Positions 1-5,546 of a stretch of 5,546 bases of DNA are shown here, piece by piece. The position numbers and the translations under genes were made by a program. How positions within the stretch are numbered: the first letter of the stretch is position 1; each line of letters starts with the position of its first letter. This DNA comes from Microbacteriaceae bacterium (GTDB lineage: Bacteria > Actinomycetota > Actinomycetes > Actinomycetales > Microbacteriaceae): assembly GCA_009925875.1 (NCBI GenBank), contig RFQD01000094.1, positions 1 through 5,546 on the forward strand. Reading direction: 5' to 3'. Under the pieces are notes generated by a model. It saw only the letters and a program-made list of their open reading frames with translations, was not told the origin of the DNA and did not search any database.

Positions 1-712
1 TTCGAAACGAATTCTTGACGCGTGCGTCGATTATGTCGGCATCATTAAGCCACAGGTCGCGTTTTACGAGCGGTGGGGCTCCGCCGGATATCGTGCTCTC
101 GAAGAGCTCATATCCCATGCCCGACAGGCCGATATTGTCGTGATTGCCGATGCAAAGCGAGGCGATATTGGGTCAACAATGCAGGCGTACGCCCAAACAT
201 GGCTGAGTCCGGGAACGCCACTCGAAGCCGATGCTCTGACCGTGTCGCCGTACCTTGGCTTAGGTGCACTCGACGAGACAATGACCCTCGCTCGGGCTCA
301 CGCGAAAGGCATCTTCGTCCTCGCGGCAACGTCGAATCCCGAGGCAATCGGGATTCAGACGAGCGTCGCGACGCACGGGGAGGATGCCGGACTCACAGTG
401 GCCCAGACCGTCGTGTCGCGCGTCCACACATCTAACATGCTGGCCCAGCAGGTTTCCGGAGGAGTAGTACTCGGTGCAACCGTCGATCTTCGCAAATTTG
501 GAATCGAGCCTGAACTATTTCCTGGTCTTCCCGTTCTCGCGCCGGGATTCGGCTTTCAGGGTGCACACCCTCGTGACGCTCGACGGCTATTTGGCGCACT
601 TTCGGAGCGACTCATCCTGACCGAGACTCGGAGCATTCTGGAAGCCGGTCCTGATGAGATCAGAGAAACTGTTGCAAAACGGGCTGCGATTGTGGCCGAG
701 TCTTTGGCGTAG
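1..712 (+). CDS. pyrF: Orotidine 5'-phosphate decarboxylase, type 2 (5'-truncated by window edge)
   Basis: Cytosolic enzyme of de novo pyrimidine synthesis that decarboxylates OMP to UMP. The reading frame is open from base 2 (first full codon) to the TAG at 710-712, giving 236 residues. Actinobacterial type 2 PyrF proteins are about 275 residues, so roughly 40 N-terminal residues, including the early substrate-binding Asp region, lie upstream. Visible motifs are KPQVAFYERWG (partial residues 16-26) and the catalytic-site motif DAKRGDIGST (residues 50-59, Lys52 the expected catalytic lysine). Also seen are SPYLGLG, FVLAATSNPE and, near the C-terminus, a phosphate-binding-type APGFGFQGAHP. DAKRGDIG with ATSNPE is diagnostic of the type 2 (mycobacterial-like) family rather than the E. 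coli type. The stop lies 16 nt before the mIHF-Gmk ORF, matching the usual actinobacterial pyrF-mihF-gmk order; carB is expected upstream. Identity is very secure; only the start is unseen. Confidence 0.96.
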   Translation, partial: SKRILDACVDYVGIIKPQVAFYERWGSAGYRALEELISHARQADIVVIADAKRGDIGSTMQAYAQTWLSPGTPLEADALTVSPYLGLGALDETMTLARAHAKGIFVLAATSNPEAIGIQTSVATHGEDAGLTVAQTVVSRVHTSNMLAQQVSGGVVLGATVDLRKFGIEPELFPGLPVLAPGFGFQGAHPRDARRLFGALSERLILTETRSILEAGPDEIRETVAKRAAIVAESLA

Positions 713-728
713 CGTGGCACGCGTGAAC

Positions 729-1037
729 ATGCCAACAGTGGATCGTGTGGCGGCATCCCGCGCAGCCGTTGCTGCGAGACGTGCCCGGGCGTCCATCAAG
801 GCAGATCTATCGAATGGCACTCGCACGGCACTCGATGTGTTCCTCGTTGGCACAATCGACGCCGACAGCGTGGAGGCATCACTTCGCATGACCGACTTTT
901 TACTCAGTATCCCCGCCTTGGGTGCTAAAAAAATGGAGAGTGTCCTGTCGAGCCTGAACATTTCCTCGCGCAAACGCGTCGGCGGACTCGGTCCACGTCA
1001 GCGCGCTGCCGTGCGATCTTTTCTCGAAAGTCGTGCG
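729..1037 (+). other. mihF: mIHF-like (actinobacterial integration host factor) domain within the Gmk ORF
   Basis: This segment encodes the N-terminal module, residues 1 to about 103 of the fusion. In most Actinobacteria the equivalent is a separate gene of about 100 residues just upstream of gmk, coding for a DNA-binding nucleoid protein. The module keeps the family's general plan: an Ala/Arg-rich first helix, an acidic middle ([10 protein letters not shown]), a helical DNA-binding core, and a C-terminal basic GLGxxQR signature. The stop codon expected after QRAAVRSF is absent. A short charged linker ([12 protein letters not shown]) leads directly into the first kinase beta-strand. Domain identity is by motif recognition, and DNA binding is inferred. 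Confidence 0.82.
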
Positions 1038-1619
1038 CGGAGTCGAGGTGAGCACTCCCGTCCTCGGGTTGTTGTTCTGGCCGGCCCCACGGCCGTCGGA
1101 AAAGGCACAATCGTCGCACGCATCTTGGAAGAGTTTCCCGAAGTACACATGTCTGTGAGCGCGACAACGCGTGCTCCGCGACCTGGGGAGATAGACGGTG
1201 TCAACTATTTTTTTGTGTCACCGGAGGAATTCGATCGCCTCATTGCCGAGAACCAACTCCTCGAATGGGCGGTTGTTCACGGAACTCAACGCTACGGAAC
1301 TCCGCGTGGCCCGGTAGAAGAATCCCTCCGCACGGGGGTGAGTGTGTTGCTCGAAATTGATATTCAGGGTGCTCGACAGGTCAAGGCGCACATGCCGGAG
1401 GCGCGAACCGTCTTTCTCGAACCCCCATCCTGGGACGAGCTTGCGCGGCGTCTCGAATCGCGCGGAACGGAAACCGCTCAGGAGCGCGTTCGGCGCCTAG
1501 AAACCGCACGAGAAGAACTGGCTTCTCGCCATGAATTTGATGTTCGCGTGGTCAACGACGAGGTCGGGCTAGCCGCTCAACAGGTCGTAGACTTGATGGG
1601 TCTGACAAAGGAGCATTAG
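729..1619 (+). CDS. gmk: Fusion protein: mIHF-like nucleoid domain + guanylate kinase
   Basis: One uninterrupted 296-residue frame. Residues 1 to about 103 resemble actinobacterial integration host factor: a basic helix with [12 protein letters not shown], a helix-two-turn-helix-like stretch [18 protein letters not shown], and the basic signature [15 protein letters not shown]. Residues 112-296 are a complete guanylate kinase (ATP + GMP to ADP + GDP). Its P-loop is GPTAVGKGT at 119-127. The GMP-binding [13 protein letters not shown] has Ser144, Arg148 and Arg151, with Tyr160 following. Further along are LLEW and YGTP (178-192), EIDIQGAR (209-216) and the lid-region [10 protein letters not shown]. 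Usual Gmk length is about 190-210, so the extra N-terminus is the mIHF module. I chose ATG 729 because it begins just ahead of mIHF homology. GTG 723 is an in-frame alternative and ATG 654 would overlap pyrF. None has a clear ribosome binding site, so coupling to pyrF is likely. The only plausible internal start before the kinase is GTG 1011. I recall similar roughly 300-residue Gmk entries in Microbacteriaceae but could not check. Confidence 0.93.
   Translation: MPTVDRVAASRAAVAARRARASIKADLSNGTRTALDVFLVGTIDADSVEASLRMTDFLLSIPALGAKKMESVLSSLNISSRKRVGGLGPRQRAAVRSFLESRARSRGEHSRPRVVVLAGPTAVGKGTIVARILEEFPEVHMSVSATTRAPRPGEIDGVNYFFVSPEEFDRLIAENQLLEWAVVHGTQRYGTPRGPVEESLRTGVSVLLEIDIQGARQVKAHMPEARTVFLEPPSWDELARRLESRGTETAQERVRRLETAREELASRHEFDVRVVNDEVGLAAQQVVDLMGLTKEH
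1607..1613 (+). promoter_or_regulatory. Shine-Dalgarno sequence of rpoZ
   Basis: AAAGGAG lies 8 nt upstream of the rpoZ ATG and inside the last codons of gmk (the Lys-Glu codons near the stop). It is the strongest ribosome binding site in the window and fixes the rpoZ start. It also implies that rpoZ can be translated independently even though the gmk stop is only 2 nt away. Confidence 0.85.
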
Positions 1620-1621
1620 CG

Positions 1622-1879
1622 ATGGCAAAAAACAATGAAGGAATTATCAATCCACCGATTGATGATCTGTTGTCCAAGGTCGACTCGAAGTATGCCCTCG
1701 TGATTTTTGCGGCAAAGCGTGCGCGTCAAATCAATGACTACTACTCCGACTTACACGAGGGGGCCCTGTACGACAATGTGGGACCGCTGGTGGACTCCAA
1801 CATCGATGACAAGCCGCTGTCGGTTGCCCTCAGGGAAATCAATGAAGACAAGCTTGTCATTACGCCACTCTCGTCGTAG
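1622..1879 (+). CDS. rpoZ: DNA-directed RNA polymerase omega subunit
   Basis: 85-residue omega subunit, which binds the beta' subunit and helps assemble and stabilise RNA polymerase. The sequence shows the family core: [20 protein letters not shown] (residues 7-26), then [20 protein letters not shown] (28-47, with the conserved KRARQIN), and the actinobacterial C-terminal part [18 protein letters not shown] followed by NEDKL. Length is normal for the shorter actinobacterial omega proteins. The ATG is set by AAAGGAG 8 nt upstream, 2 nt after the gmk stop, and coaBC follows after 8 nt, so the gene sits in the middle of an operon. The gmk-rpoZ pairing is widespread in bacteria. One TTA leucine codon occurs at 1751. 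The wording resembles Microbacteriaceae omega proteins as I remember them. Confidence 0.97.
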   Translation: MAKNNEGIINPPIDDLLSKVDSKYALVIFAAKRARQINDYYSDLHEGALYDNVGPLVDSNIDDKPLSVALREINEDKLVITPLSS

Positions 1880-1887
1880 CCCTCTCG

Positions 1888-3105
1888 ATGATGGCGTCGC
1901 AGCCGCTCCGAATCGTTGTGGGCATCAGTGGCGGTATAGCTGCCTACAAGGCCCTGAGCGTTATTCGCGGATTCGTGTCCGATGGACACGAGGTTCGGGT
2001 TGTTGCGACCGAGGCGGCGTTCGAGTTTGTGGGTCGTTCTTCGCTTGAAGCCCTCAGCAGGAATCCCGTCTCCGTTGGACTCTACGACGACGTCGCGAGT
2101 GTCACACACGTAGAACTCGGACAATCGGCCGACGTGGTCGTTGTCGCTCCGGCAACAGCGAACACGATTGCCCAGATTGCGCATGGCTTTGCCAGCAATC
2201 TGTTGGGAAATGTCCTTCTTGCCACGCGTGGAGTCGTCGTCGTTGCTCCGGCAATGCACACCGAGATGTGGGACAACGTCGCCACGCAAGAAAACGTCGC
2301 GCTATTGCGAGCGCGAGGAATCATCGTTGTGGGACCGGAACGTGGTGCTCTGACCGGAGGCGACGTCGGCATCGGACGAATGACCGAACCCGAGCAGATC
2401 ATCTCGGCAACCTATGCGGCCTTATCCGCCCGAGGCGCGTCCTCCTTAAGGGGAAAACAGATTCTCATTAGTGGCGGTGGAACACGTGAGCCAATCGACC
2501 CCGTCCGGTTCATTGGGAATCGCTCGTCTGGCACGCAAGCAGTTGCGCTAGCTCGGGCTGCCCACGCACGTGGTGCTCGCGTCACGCTTGTCTACGCACA
2601 TCTCGATATCGAATTGCCGAGCGGGATCGAGGCAGTGCCCGTGTCGACAGCCGAGGACATGTTGGAATGCATGATTCGTTTGGCGCCCGACCACGACGCG
2701 GTTATCATGGCCGCGGCGGTCGCCGACTACCGTGTCGATCACGTGAGTGATGCGAAGATCAAGAAATCGGCATCGGCTGGTGTGAGAACCCTCACTCTTG
2801 TCGAAACTGTAGACGTGCTTGCCAGCTTGAGCGCTCTGCCACATCGCTCCTTCACTCTGGTGGGTTTTGCAGCGGAGACAGCTCGCGGCGATGCTTTGCT
2901 TCAACTGGCCAGTGAGAAGTTCGTCCGGAAGGGATGTGACGTTCTCGTAGCGAACGAAGTCTCGTGGGATGCAGGCATCGGTACCGCAGACAATGACGTC
3001 GTGATTCTTGTTCGAAGCTCGTCGACGGGTTCGCCACCGGATGTGCTGAGAGCGAGCGGCGACAAGTTGTCGGTCGCACATCGTATTCTGGACGTACTCG
3101 TCTAA
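1888..3105 (+). CDS. coaBC: Bifunctional phosphopantothenoylcysteine decarboxylase / phosphopantothenate-cysteine ligase
   Basis: 405-residue cytosolic enzyme for two successive steps of coenzyme A synthesis. CoaB couples 4'-phosphopantothenate to cysteine using a nucleotide; CoaC, an FMN enzyme, decarboxylates the product to 4'-phosphopantetheine. The N-terminal CoaC domain (about 1-178) has GISGGIAAYK (12-21), the catalytic His74 in VTHVEL, APATANTIA, and PAMHTEMW (121-128), where many bacteria have Asn in place of the His. The flap LTGGDVGIGR (155-164) lacks the E. coli-type cysteine. The C-terminal CoaB domain (about 188-405) has GGTREPIDPVRFIGNRSSG (197-215), AAAVADYR, KIKK (290-293), GFAAET and KGCDVLVANEV. 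After NRSSG the usual Lys is Thr216. ATG 1888 is the first possible start after an in-frame stop at 1843-1845. It is followed directly by a second ATG, lies 8 nt past rpoZ and has no clear Shine-Dalgarno sequence, suggesting translational coupling. Confidence 0.96.
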   Translation: MMASQPLRIVVGISGGIAAYKALSVIRGFVSDGHEVRVVATEAAFEFVGRSSLEALSRNPVSVGLYDDVASVTHVELGQSADVVVVAPATANTIAQIAHGFASNLLGNVLLATRGVVVVAPAMHTEMWDNVATQENVALLRARGIIVVGPERGALTGGDVGIGRMTEPEQIISATYAALSARGASSLRGKQILISGGGTREPIDPVRFIGNRSSGTQAVALARAAHARGARVTLVYAHLDIELPSGIEAVPVSTAEDMLECMIRLAPDHDAVIMAAAVADYRVDHVSDAKIKKSASAGVRTLTLVETVDVLASLSALPHRSFTLVGFAAETARGDALLQLASEKFVRKGCDVLVANEVSWDAGIGTADNDVVILVRSSSTGSPPDVLRASGDKLSVAHRILDVLV

Positions 3106-3148
3106 CTGCCGTTCCAGACCGCTCGCGCGGGGCATGCCAGAGGTCATC

Positions 3149-3169
3149 ACGCATCTGTAATCGATGCGT
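3149..3169 (+). repeat. 7-bp inverted repeat in the coaBC-metK gap
   Basis: ACGCATC (3149-3155) and GATGCGT (3163-3169) are perfect inverted copies separated by 7 nt, so the RNA could form a short hairpin ending 18 nt before the metK ATG. No T-tract follows, so it is not a typical intrinsic terminator. The repeat exists as read, but one such match is expected by chance in a window of this size. The surrounding gap, 3106-3187, holds no ORF and no riboswitch that I recognise. Confidence 0.4.
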
Positions 3170-3176
3170 CGTCTGT

Positions 3177-3183
3177 GGAAGGA
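3177..3183 (+). promoter_or_regulatory. Shine-Dalgarno sequence of metK
   Basis: GGAAGGA lies 4 nt before ATG 3188, slightly close but purine-rich with an AAGGA core. It supports 3188 as the start rather than the in-frame ATG at 3164, which has no comparable site and would add eight residues (MRRLWKEF) outside the conserved family N-terminus. Confidence 0.7.
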
Positions 3184-3187
3184 ATTT

Positions 3188-4390
3188 ATGAGCGGCCTGC
3201 GTTTTTTCACATCGGAGTCTGTCACTGAGGGTCATCCCGATAAGGTTTGTGACCAAGTGTCGGATGCGCTCCTCGACGCATTCCTGGAGCAAGATCGCGT
3301 TGCCCGCGTCGCTATCGAAACACTTGTCACACGTGGTCTCGTTCAAGTGGCTGGAGAAGTCACGATCGACAACGGCTACGTTGAAATTCCTGACATCGTG
3401 CGAAAGACAATTTCCGATATCGGCTACATATCGAGCGACGTCGGCTTTGATGGCCGTAGCTGCGGGGTCAACGTTGCCATTGGAGCGCAATCTGTGGAGA
3501 TTGCCAACAAAGTGATTCAAGACGAGCAAGCTGCTAGTGCCACGACTGATCCGAACAAGCTTGGTGCCGGCGACCAGGGCATCATGTTCGGTTACGCGAC
3601 CACCGAGTCGCCCGCGTTGATGCCGATGCCGATTTGGCTAGCTCATCGATTTAGTGAGCGGTTGGCCGATGCCCGCAAATCCGGTGAACTCACCTACCTG
3701 CGTCCTGACGGAAAGACCCAGGTGACAATCGGGTATGACGGCACGGTTCCGAGGACTGTCGACACCGTTTTGGTTTCCACCCAACACTCACCGAGCGATG
3801 TCGTCTCACTGGAGACTCTTCGCGCCGAGGTGGAAGAGGTCGTCATTCGTGATGTGCTCCGACTCGTTCCCACTATTGACACGTCGTCAACTCGCGTGCT
3901 GGTCAACCCTGTCGGGTCATTCGTGGAGGGTGGGCCTGGTTCCGACGCCGGTCTGACGGGGAGAAAAATCATCGTTGACACGTATGGAGGCGCTGCTCGA
4001 CACGGGGGAGGGGCATTCAGCGGAAAAGACCCGTCGAAGGTTGATCGGTCAGCAGCGTACGCATTGCGCTGGGTTGCAAAAAACGCGGTTGCCGCCGGTT
4101 TGGCTCAGCGCATCGAAGTTCAAGTCGCGTACGCCATTGGAATCGCTGAGCCAGTGGGCTTCTATGTCGAAACGTTTGGCACGGGCGCCATCAGTGACGA
4201 CAAGATTGCGCGCGCGCTGCGTGAGGTGTTTGACCTGCGTCCTGCAGCTATCATTCGAGACCTCAACCTTCTTCGACCGATCTATCAAAAAACGGCCTCG
4301 TATGGGCACTTCGGGCGAGATCTTCCGGAATTCACGTGGGAAGACACGACCGTAAAATCCGAGGAATTGCGCCGAGCAGCCAAACTCTAA
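3188..4390 (+). CDS. metK: S-adenosylmethionine synthetase (methionine adenosyltransferase)
   Basis: 400-residue cytosolic enzyme making S-adenosylmethionine from ATP and methionine with release of phosphate and pyrophosphate; it normally works as a tetramer with Mg2+ and K+. Motifs in order: [14 protein letters not shown] (residues 6-19, His16 and Asp18 at the active site), the first family signature [12 protein letters not shown] (126-137), and [17 protein letters not shown] (184-200). Next come [14 protein letters not shown] (255-268), the glycine-rich second signature [19 protein letters not shown] (273-291), and the C-terminal SYGHFGR (371-377). Length is normal for the bacterial family. 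The loop before GLTGRK reads EGGPGSDA instead of the commoner IGGPMGDA/C, a mild divergence that should not affect identity. It follows coaBC after 82 bp, the only gap wide enough for its own promoter. It ends 3 nt before priA and in the same frame, separated by TAA plus CCC. Confidence 0.98.
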   Translation: MSGLRFFTSESVTEGHPDKVCDQVSDALLDAFLEQDRVARVAIETLVTRGLVQVAGEVTIDNGYVEIPDIVRKTISDIGYISSDVGFDGRSCGVNVAIGAQSVEIANKVIQDEQAASATTDPNKLGAGDQGIMFGYATTESPALMPMPIWLAHRFSERLADARKSGELTYLRPDGKTQVTIGYDGTVPRTVDTVLVSTQHSPSDVVSLETLRAEVEEVVIRDVLRLVPTIDTSSTRVLVNPVGSFVEGGPGSDAGLTGRKIIVDTYGGAARHGGGAFSGKDPSKVDRSAAYALRWVAKNAVAAGLAQRIEVQVAYAIGIAEPVGFYVETFGTGAISDDKIARALREVFDLRPAAIIRDLNLLRPIYQKTASYGHFGRDLPEFTWEDTTVKSEELRRAAKL

Positions 4391-4393
4391 CCC

Positions 4394-5546
4394 ATGGCTG
4401 AGCGAATTGCGCAGGTACTGCTGGACAGTCCGTTGCCCCAACTTGATCACTTGTTCGACTATTTCATTCCGTCGAGACTCGACGCCGACGTGGTCCTCGG
4501 TTGCCGTGTTCGAGTTCCGTTGCGAATGGGAAAGCGAGTTATCGACGGCTTTGTAGCCAATATTGTCGACCACTCAGATTTTGCAGGGTCGCTCAATGAG
4601 GTAGAAAGCGTCATCACCAGCGTTGCCGTCATGCCACAACATCTATTTGCCCTCGCGCGTCGAGTGAGCGATCGGCAGGCGGGAAGCGCAAGTGATGTGC
4701 TGAGACTTGCCATCCCCCCTCGGTACGTTCGAATCGAAAAATCGTTCTGGTCGGACGAGTCAGTGTCACAGCGTGCCGAGGCGTCCGCTCGAGTGGCGGA
4801 ATTCGTCGCAGCGTACACGCCGCAGAAACATTCGGCAGGCTCGCTTTCGCAACTAAGCCCGCAGGAGTGCCGCTCCGTGCTGATGCCGGCCGGAACAAAA
4901 TCCACCGAGTTTGGTGATGTTCCCTCGTGGATGCTCTCCGTCGCCGACGCGGTGGTCGAGTCGCTGGGTCGGAACGAGTCCGTAATCATTGCCGTGCCGT
5001 CCTACCGCGAGACCGACGATCTCATGCGTGCACTGACTTCCATCGGCGTAGGTGATGCGGTGGTGCGCACCGATTCGCGACAGACTGGCGGTGAGCGATA
5101 CGCCGCGTATCTCAGGATTCTCGAAAACCAACCTGTTGTCGTGTTGGGCAACCGCTCGGCACTATACGCTCCCGCGTATCAACTCGGTCTCATCGTGATG
5201 TGGGATGACGGGAATTCACTGTTCAGCGAGCCACTCGCCCCCTATGCCCACGCTCGAGATGTCGCTCTTGTTGCTGCACAACTTTCCTCGGCTCGCTTGG
5301 TCTTTGCCGGTCACGTTGTGTCTCCCGACGTTGAGCGTCTTGTGGCGGTTGGTTTTTCATCCGCGCGAACGAGCGCGAAGAAGGACTACCCGAACGTCGT
5401 TCCCACGGATTCGCTCGTGTCCGATGGATCTCGTGCCCGAATCCCCAGTGTGGCGTGGGCGCATGCTCGTGCGCAGAGCCTGCTGGGACCTGTTCTGCTT
5501 CAAGTTGCGCGTGCGGGGTATGCGCCGTCTCTGGCATGTCGTCAGT
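4394..5546 (+). CDS. priA: PriA-like primosomal protein N' (3'-truncated by window edge), helicase motifs degenerate
   Basis: 384 residues are visible and the frame runs off the window. The N-terminus matches the PriA 3'-DNA-end-binding domain: AQVLLDSPLPQLDHLFDYFI (6-25), then GCRVRVPLRMGKRVIDGFV (36-54). A helicase-like region follows: SVIIAVPSYRETDDL (196-210), VVVLGNRSALYAPAYQLGLI (248-267) and WDDGNSLFSEPLAPYAHARDVAL (270-292) in the region of the DEAH box. No Walker A GxxxxGKT/S is present and the DEAH box is replaced by WDDG. This agrees with the known actinobacterial PriA type, described as lacking detectable helicase domains and probably helicase activity. The last residues APSLACRQ place Cys382 as the first ligand of the expected zinc-binding cysteine cluster. 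ATG 4394 is forced, since the metK stop lies 3 nt upstream in the same frame. No Shine-Dalgarno sequence is evident, so coupling to metK is likely. PriA normally helps restart stalled replication; the role without helicase activity is uncertain. Confidence 0.92.
   Translation, partial: MAERIAQVLLDSPLPQLDHLFDYFIPSRLDADVVLGCRVRVPLRMGKRVIDGFVANIVDHSDFAGSLNEVESVITSVAVMPQHLFALARRVSDRQAGSASDVLRLAIPPRYVRIEKSFWSDESVSQRAEASARVAEFVAAYTPQKHSAGSLSQLSPQECRSVLMPAGTKSTEFGDVPSWMLSVADAVVESLGRNESVIIAVPSYRETDDLMRALTSIGVGDAVVRTDSRQTGGERYAAYLRILENQPVVVLGNRSALYAPAYQLGLIVMWDDGNSLFSEPLAPYAHARDVALVAAQLSSARLVFAGHVVSPDVERLVAVGFSSARTSAKKDYPNVVPTDSLVSDGSRARIPSVAWAHARAQSLLGPVLLQVARAGYAPSLACRQ

Noticed and set aside
712..722. 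GCGTGGCACGC, a 5-bp-arm palindrome just before the mIHF-Gmk start
   Set aside because: Considered as an operator, but arms this short are expected several times by chance in this window and nothing else supports it.
654..728. N-terminal extension of the mIHF-Gmk protein from ATG 654
   Set aside because: The 25 extra residues overlap the end of pyrF by 59 nt, look like out-of-frame pyrF translation and fall outside mIHF homology. There is no ribosome binding site.
1038..1061. Sequencing-error explanation for the mIHF-Gmk fusion
   Set aside because: Both domains are in the same frame with a plausible charged linker and no disrupted motif, so a single indel is not needed. A lost stop by substitution cannot be excluded but seems unlikely.
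3059..3089. Possible metK promoter in the end of coaBC (TATTCT as a -10, GACAAGTTGTC nearby)
   Set aside because: No -35 match with acceptable spacing; the short palindrome is inside conserved coding sequence. Insufficient to call.
3106..3187. SAM riboswitch upstream of metK
   Set aside because: The gap is too short and lacks the multi-stem architecture of known SAM riboswitch classes; only one 7-bp stem is visible.
2548..3529. Two long minus-strand open frames (about 225 codons each) opposite coaBC and metK
   Set aside because: They lie antisense to strongly conserved genes, encode Arg/His/Cys-rich sequence without recognisable domains and have no ribosome binding sites. Long antisense frames are common in GC-rich codon-biased genes.
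1..5546. Mobile elements, tRNA/rRNA genes, CRISPR arrays, defence or prophage genes
   Set aside because: None is visible. The window is filled by conserved core genes, with no direct-repeat arrays, transposase motifs or cloverleaf-like sequences noticed on either strand.

Overview
The window is a compact, single-strand stretch of actinobacterial core genes with no mobile, phage, RNA or CRISPR content that I can see. All six genes are on the + strand, in the order pyrF (3' part) - mihF/gmk (one fused ORF) - rpoZ - coaBC - metK - priA (5' part). This order is a well-known core block in Actinobacteria. The type 2 PyrF, the actinobacterial-type integration host factor (mIHF) domain, the actinobacterial CoaBC motifs and a PriA without a recognisable Walker A motif all point there. 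The omega subunit sequence and the mIHF-Gmk fusion fit Micrococcales, most likely Microbacteriaceae or a close relative. Lines sampled by eye are roughly 52-65% GC, and TTA leucine codons occur in several genes. That suggests a lineage of moderate GC rather than a classic very-high-GC actinomycete. The taxon is inferred; no search was run.

Layout: 1-712 is the end of orotidine 5'-phosphate decarboxylase (about 40 N-terminal residues missing). 729-1619 is a 296-residue protein carrying an mIHF-like nucleoid-protein domain followed by a complete guanylate kinase. 1622-1879 is RNA polymerase omega. 1888-3105 is bifunctional CoaBC. 3106-3187 is the only sizeable gap (82 bp). 3188-4390 is S-adenosylmethionine synthetase. 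4394-5546 is the N-terminal 384 residues of actinobacterial PriA, cut off by the window end at the first expected zinc-ligand cysteine. Gaps inside the two runs are 16, 2, 8 and 3 nt, so pyrF to coaBC is probably one transcript. metK-priA may be a continuation of it or start from a promoter in or before the 82-bp gap.

The genes link UMP synthesis (PyrF), GMP to GDP conversion (Gmk), RNA polymerase assembly (omega), coenzyme A synthesis (CoaBC), SAM synthesis (MetK) and replication restart (PriA): a housekeeping and growth cluster rather than an accessory system. The points most worth a second look are the in-frame mIHF-Gmk fusion, the PriA that appears to have lost its helicase motifs, residue changes at normally conserved CoaBC positions, and the lack of Shine-Dalgarno sequences at three of the five visible gene starts. 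I found no convincing undescribed system.
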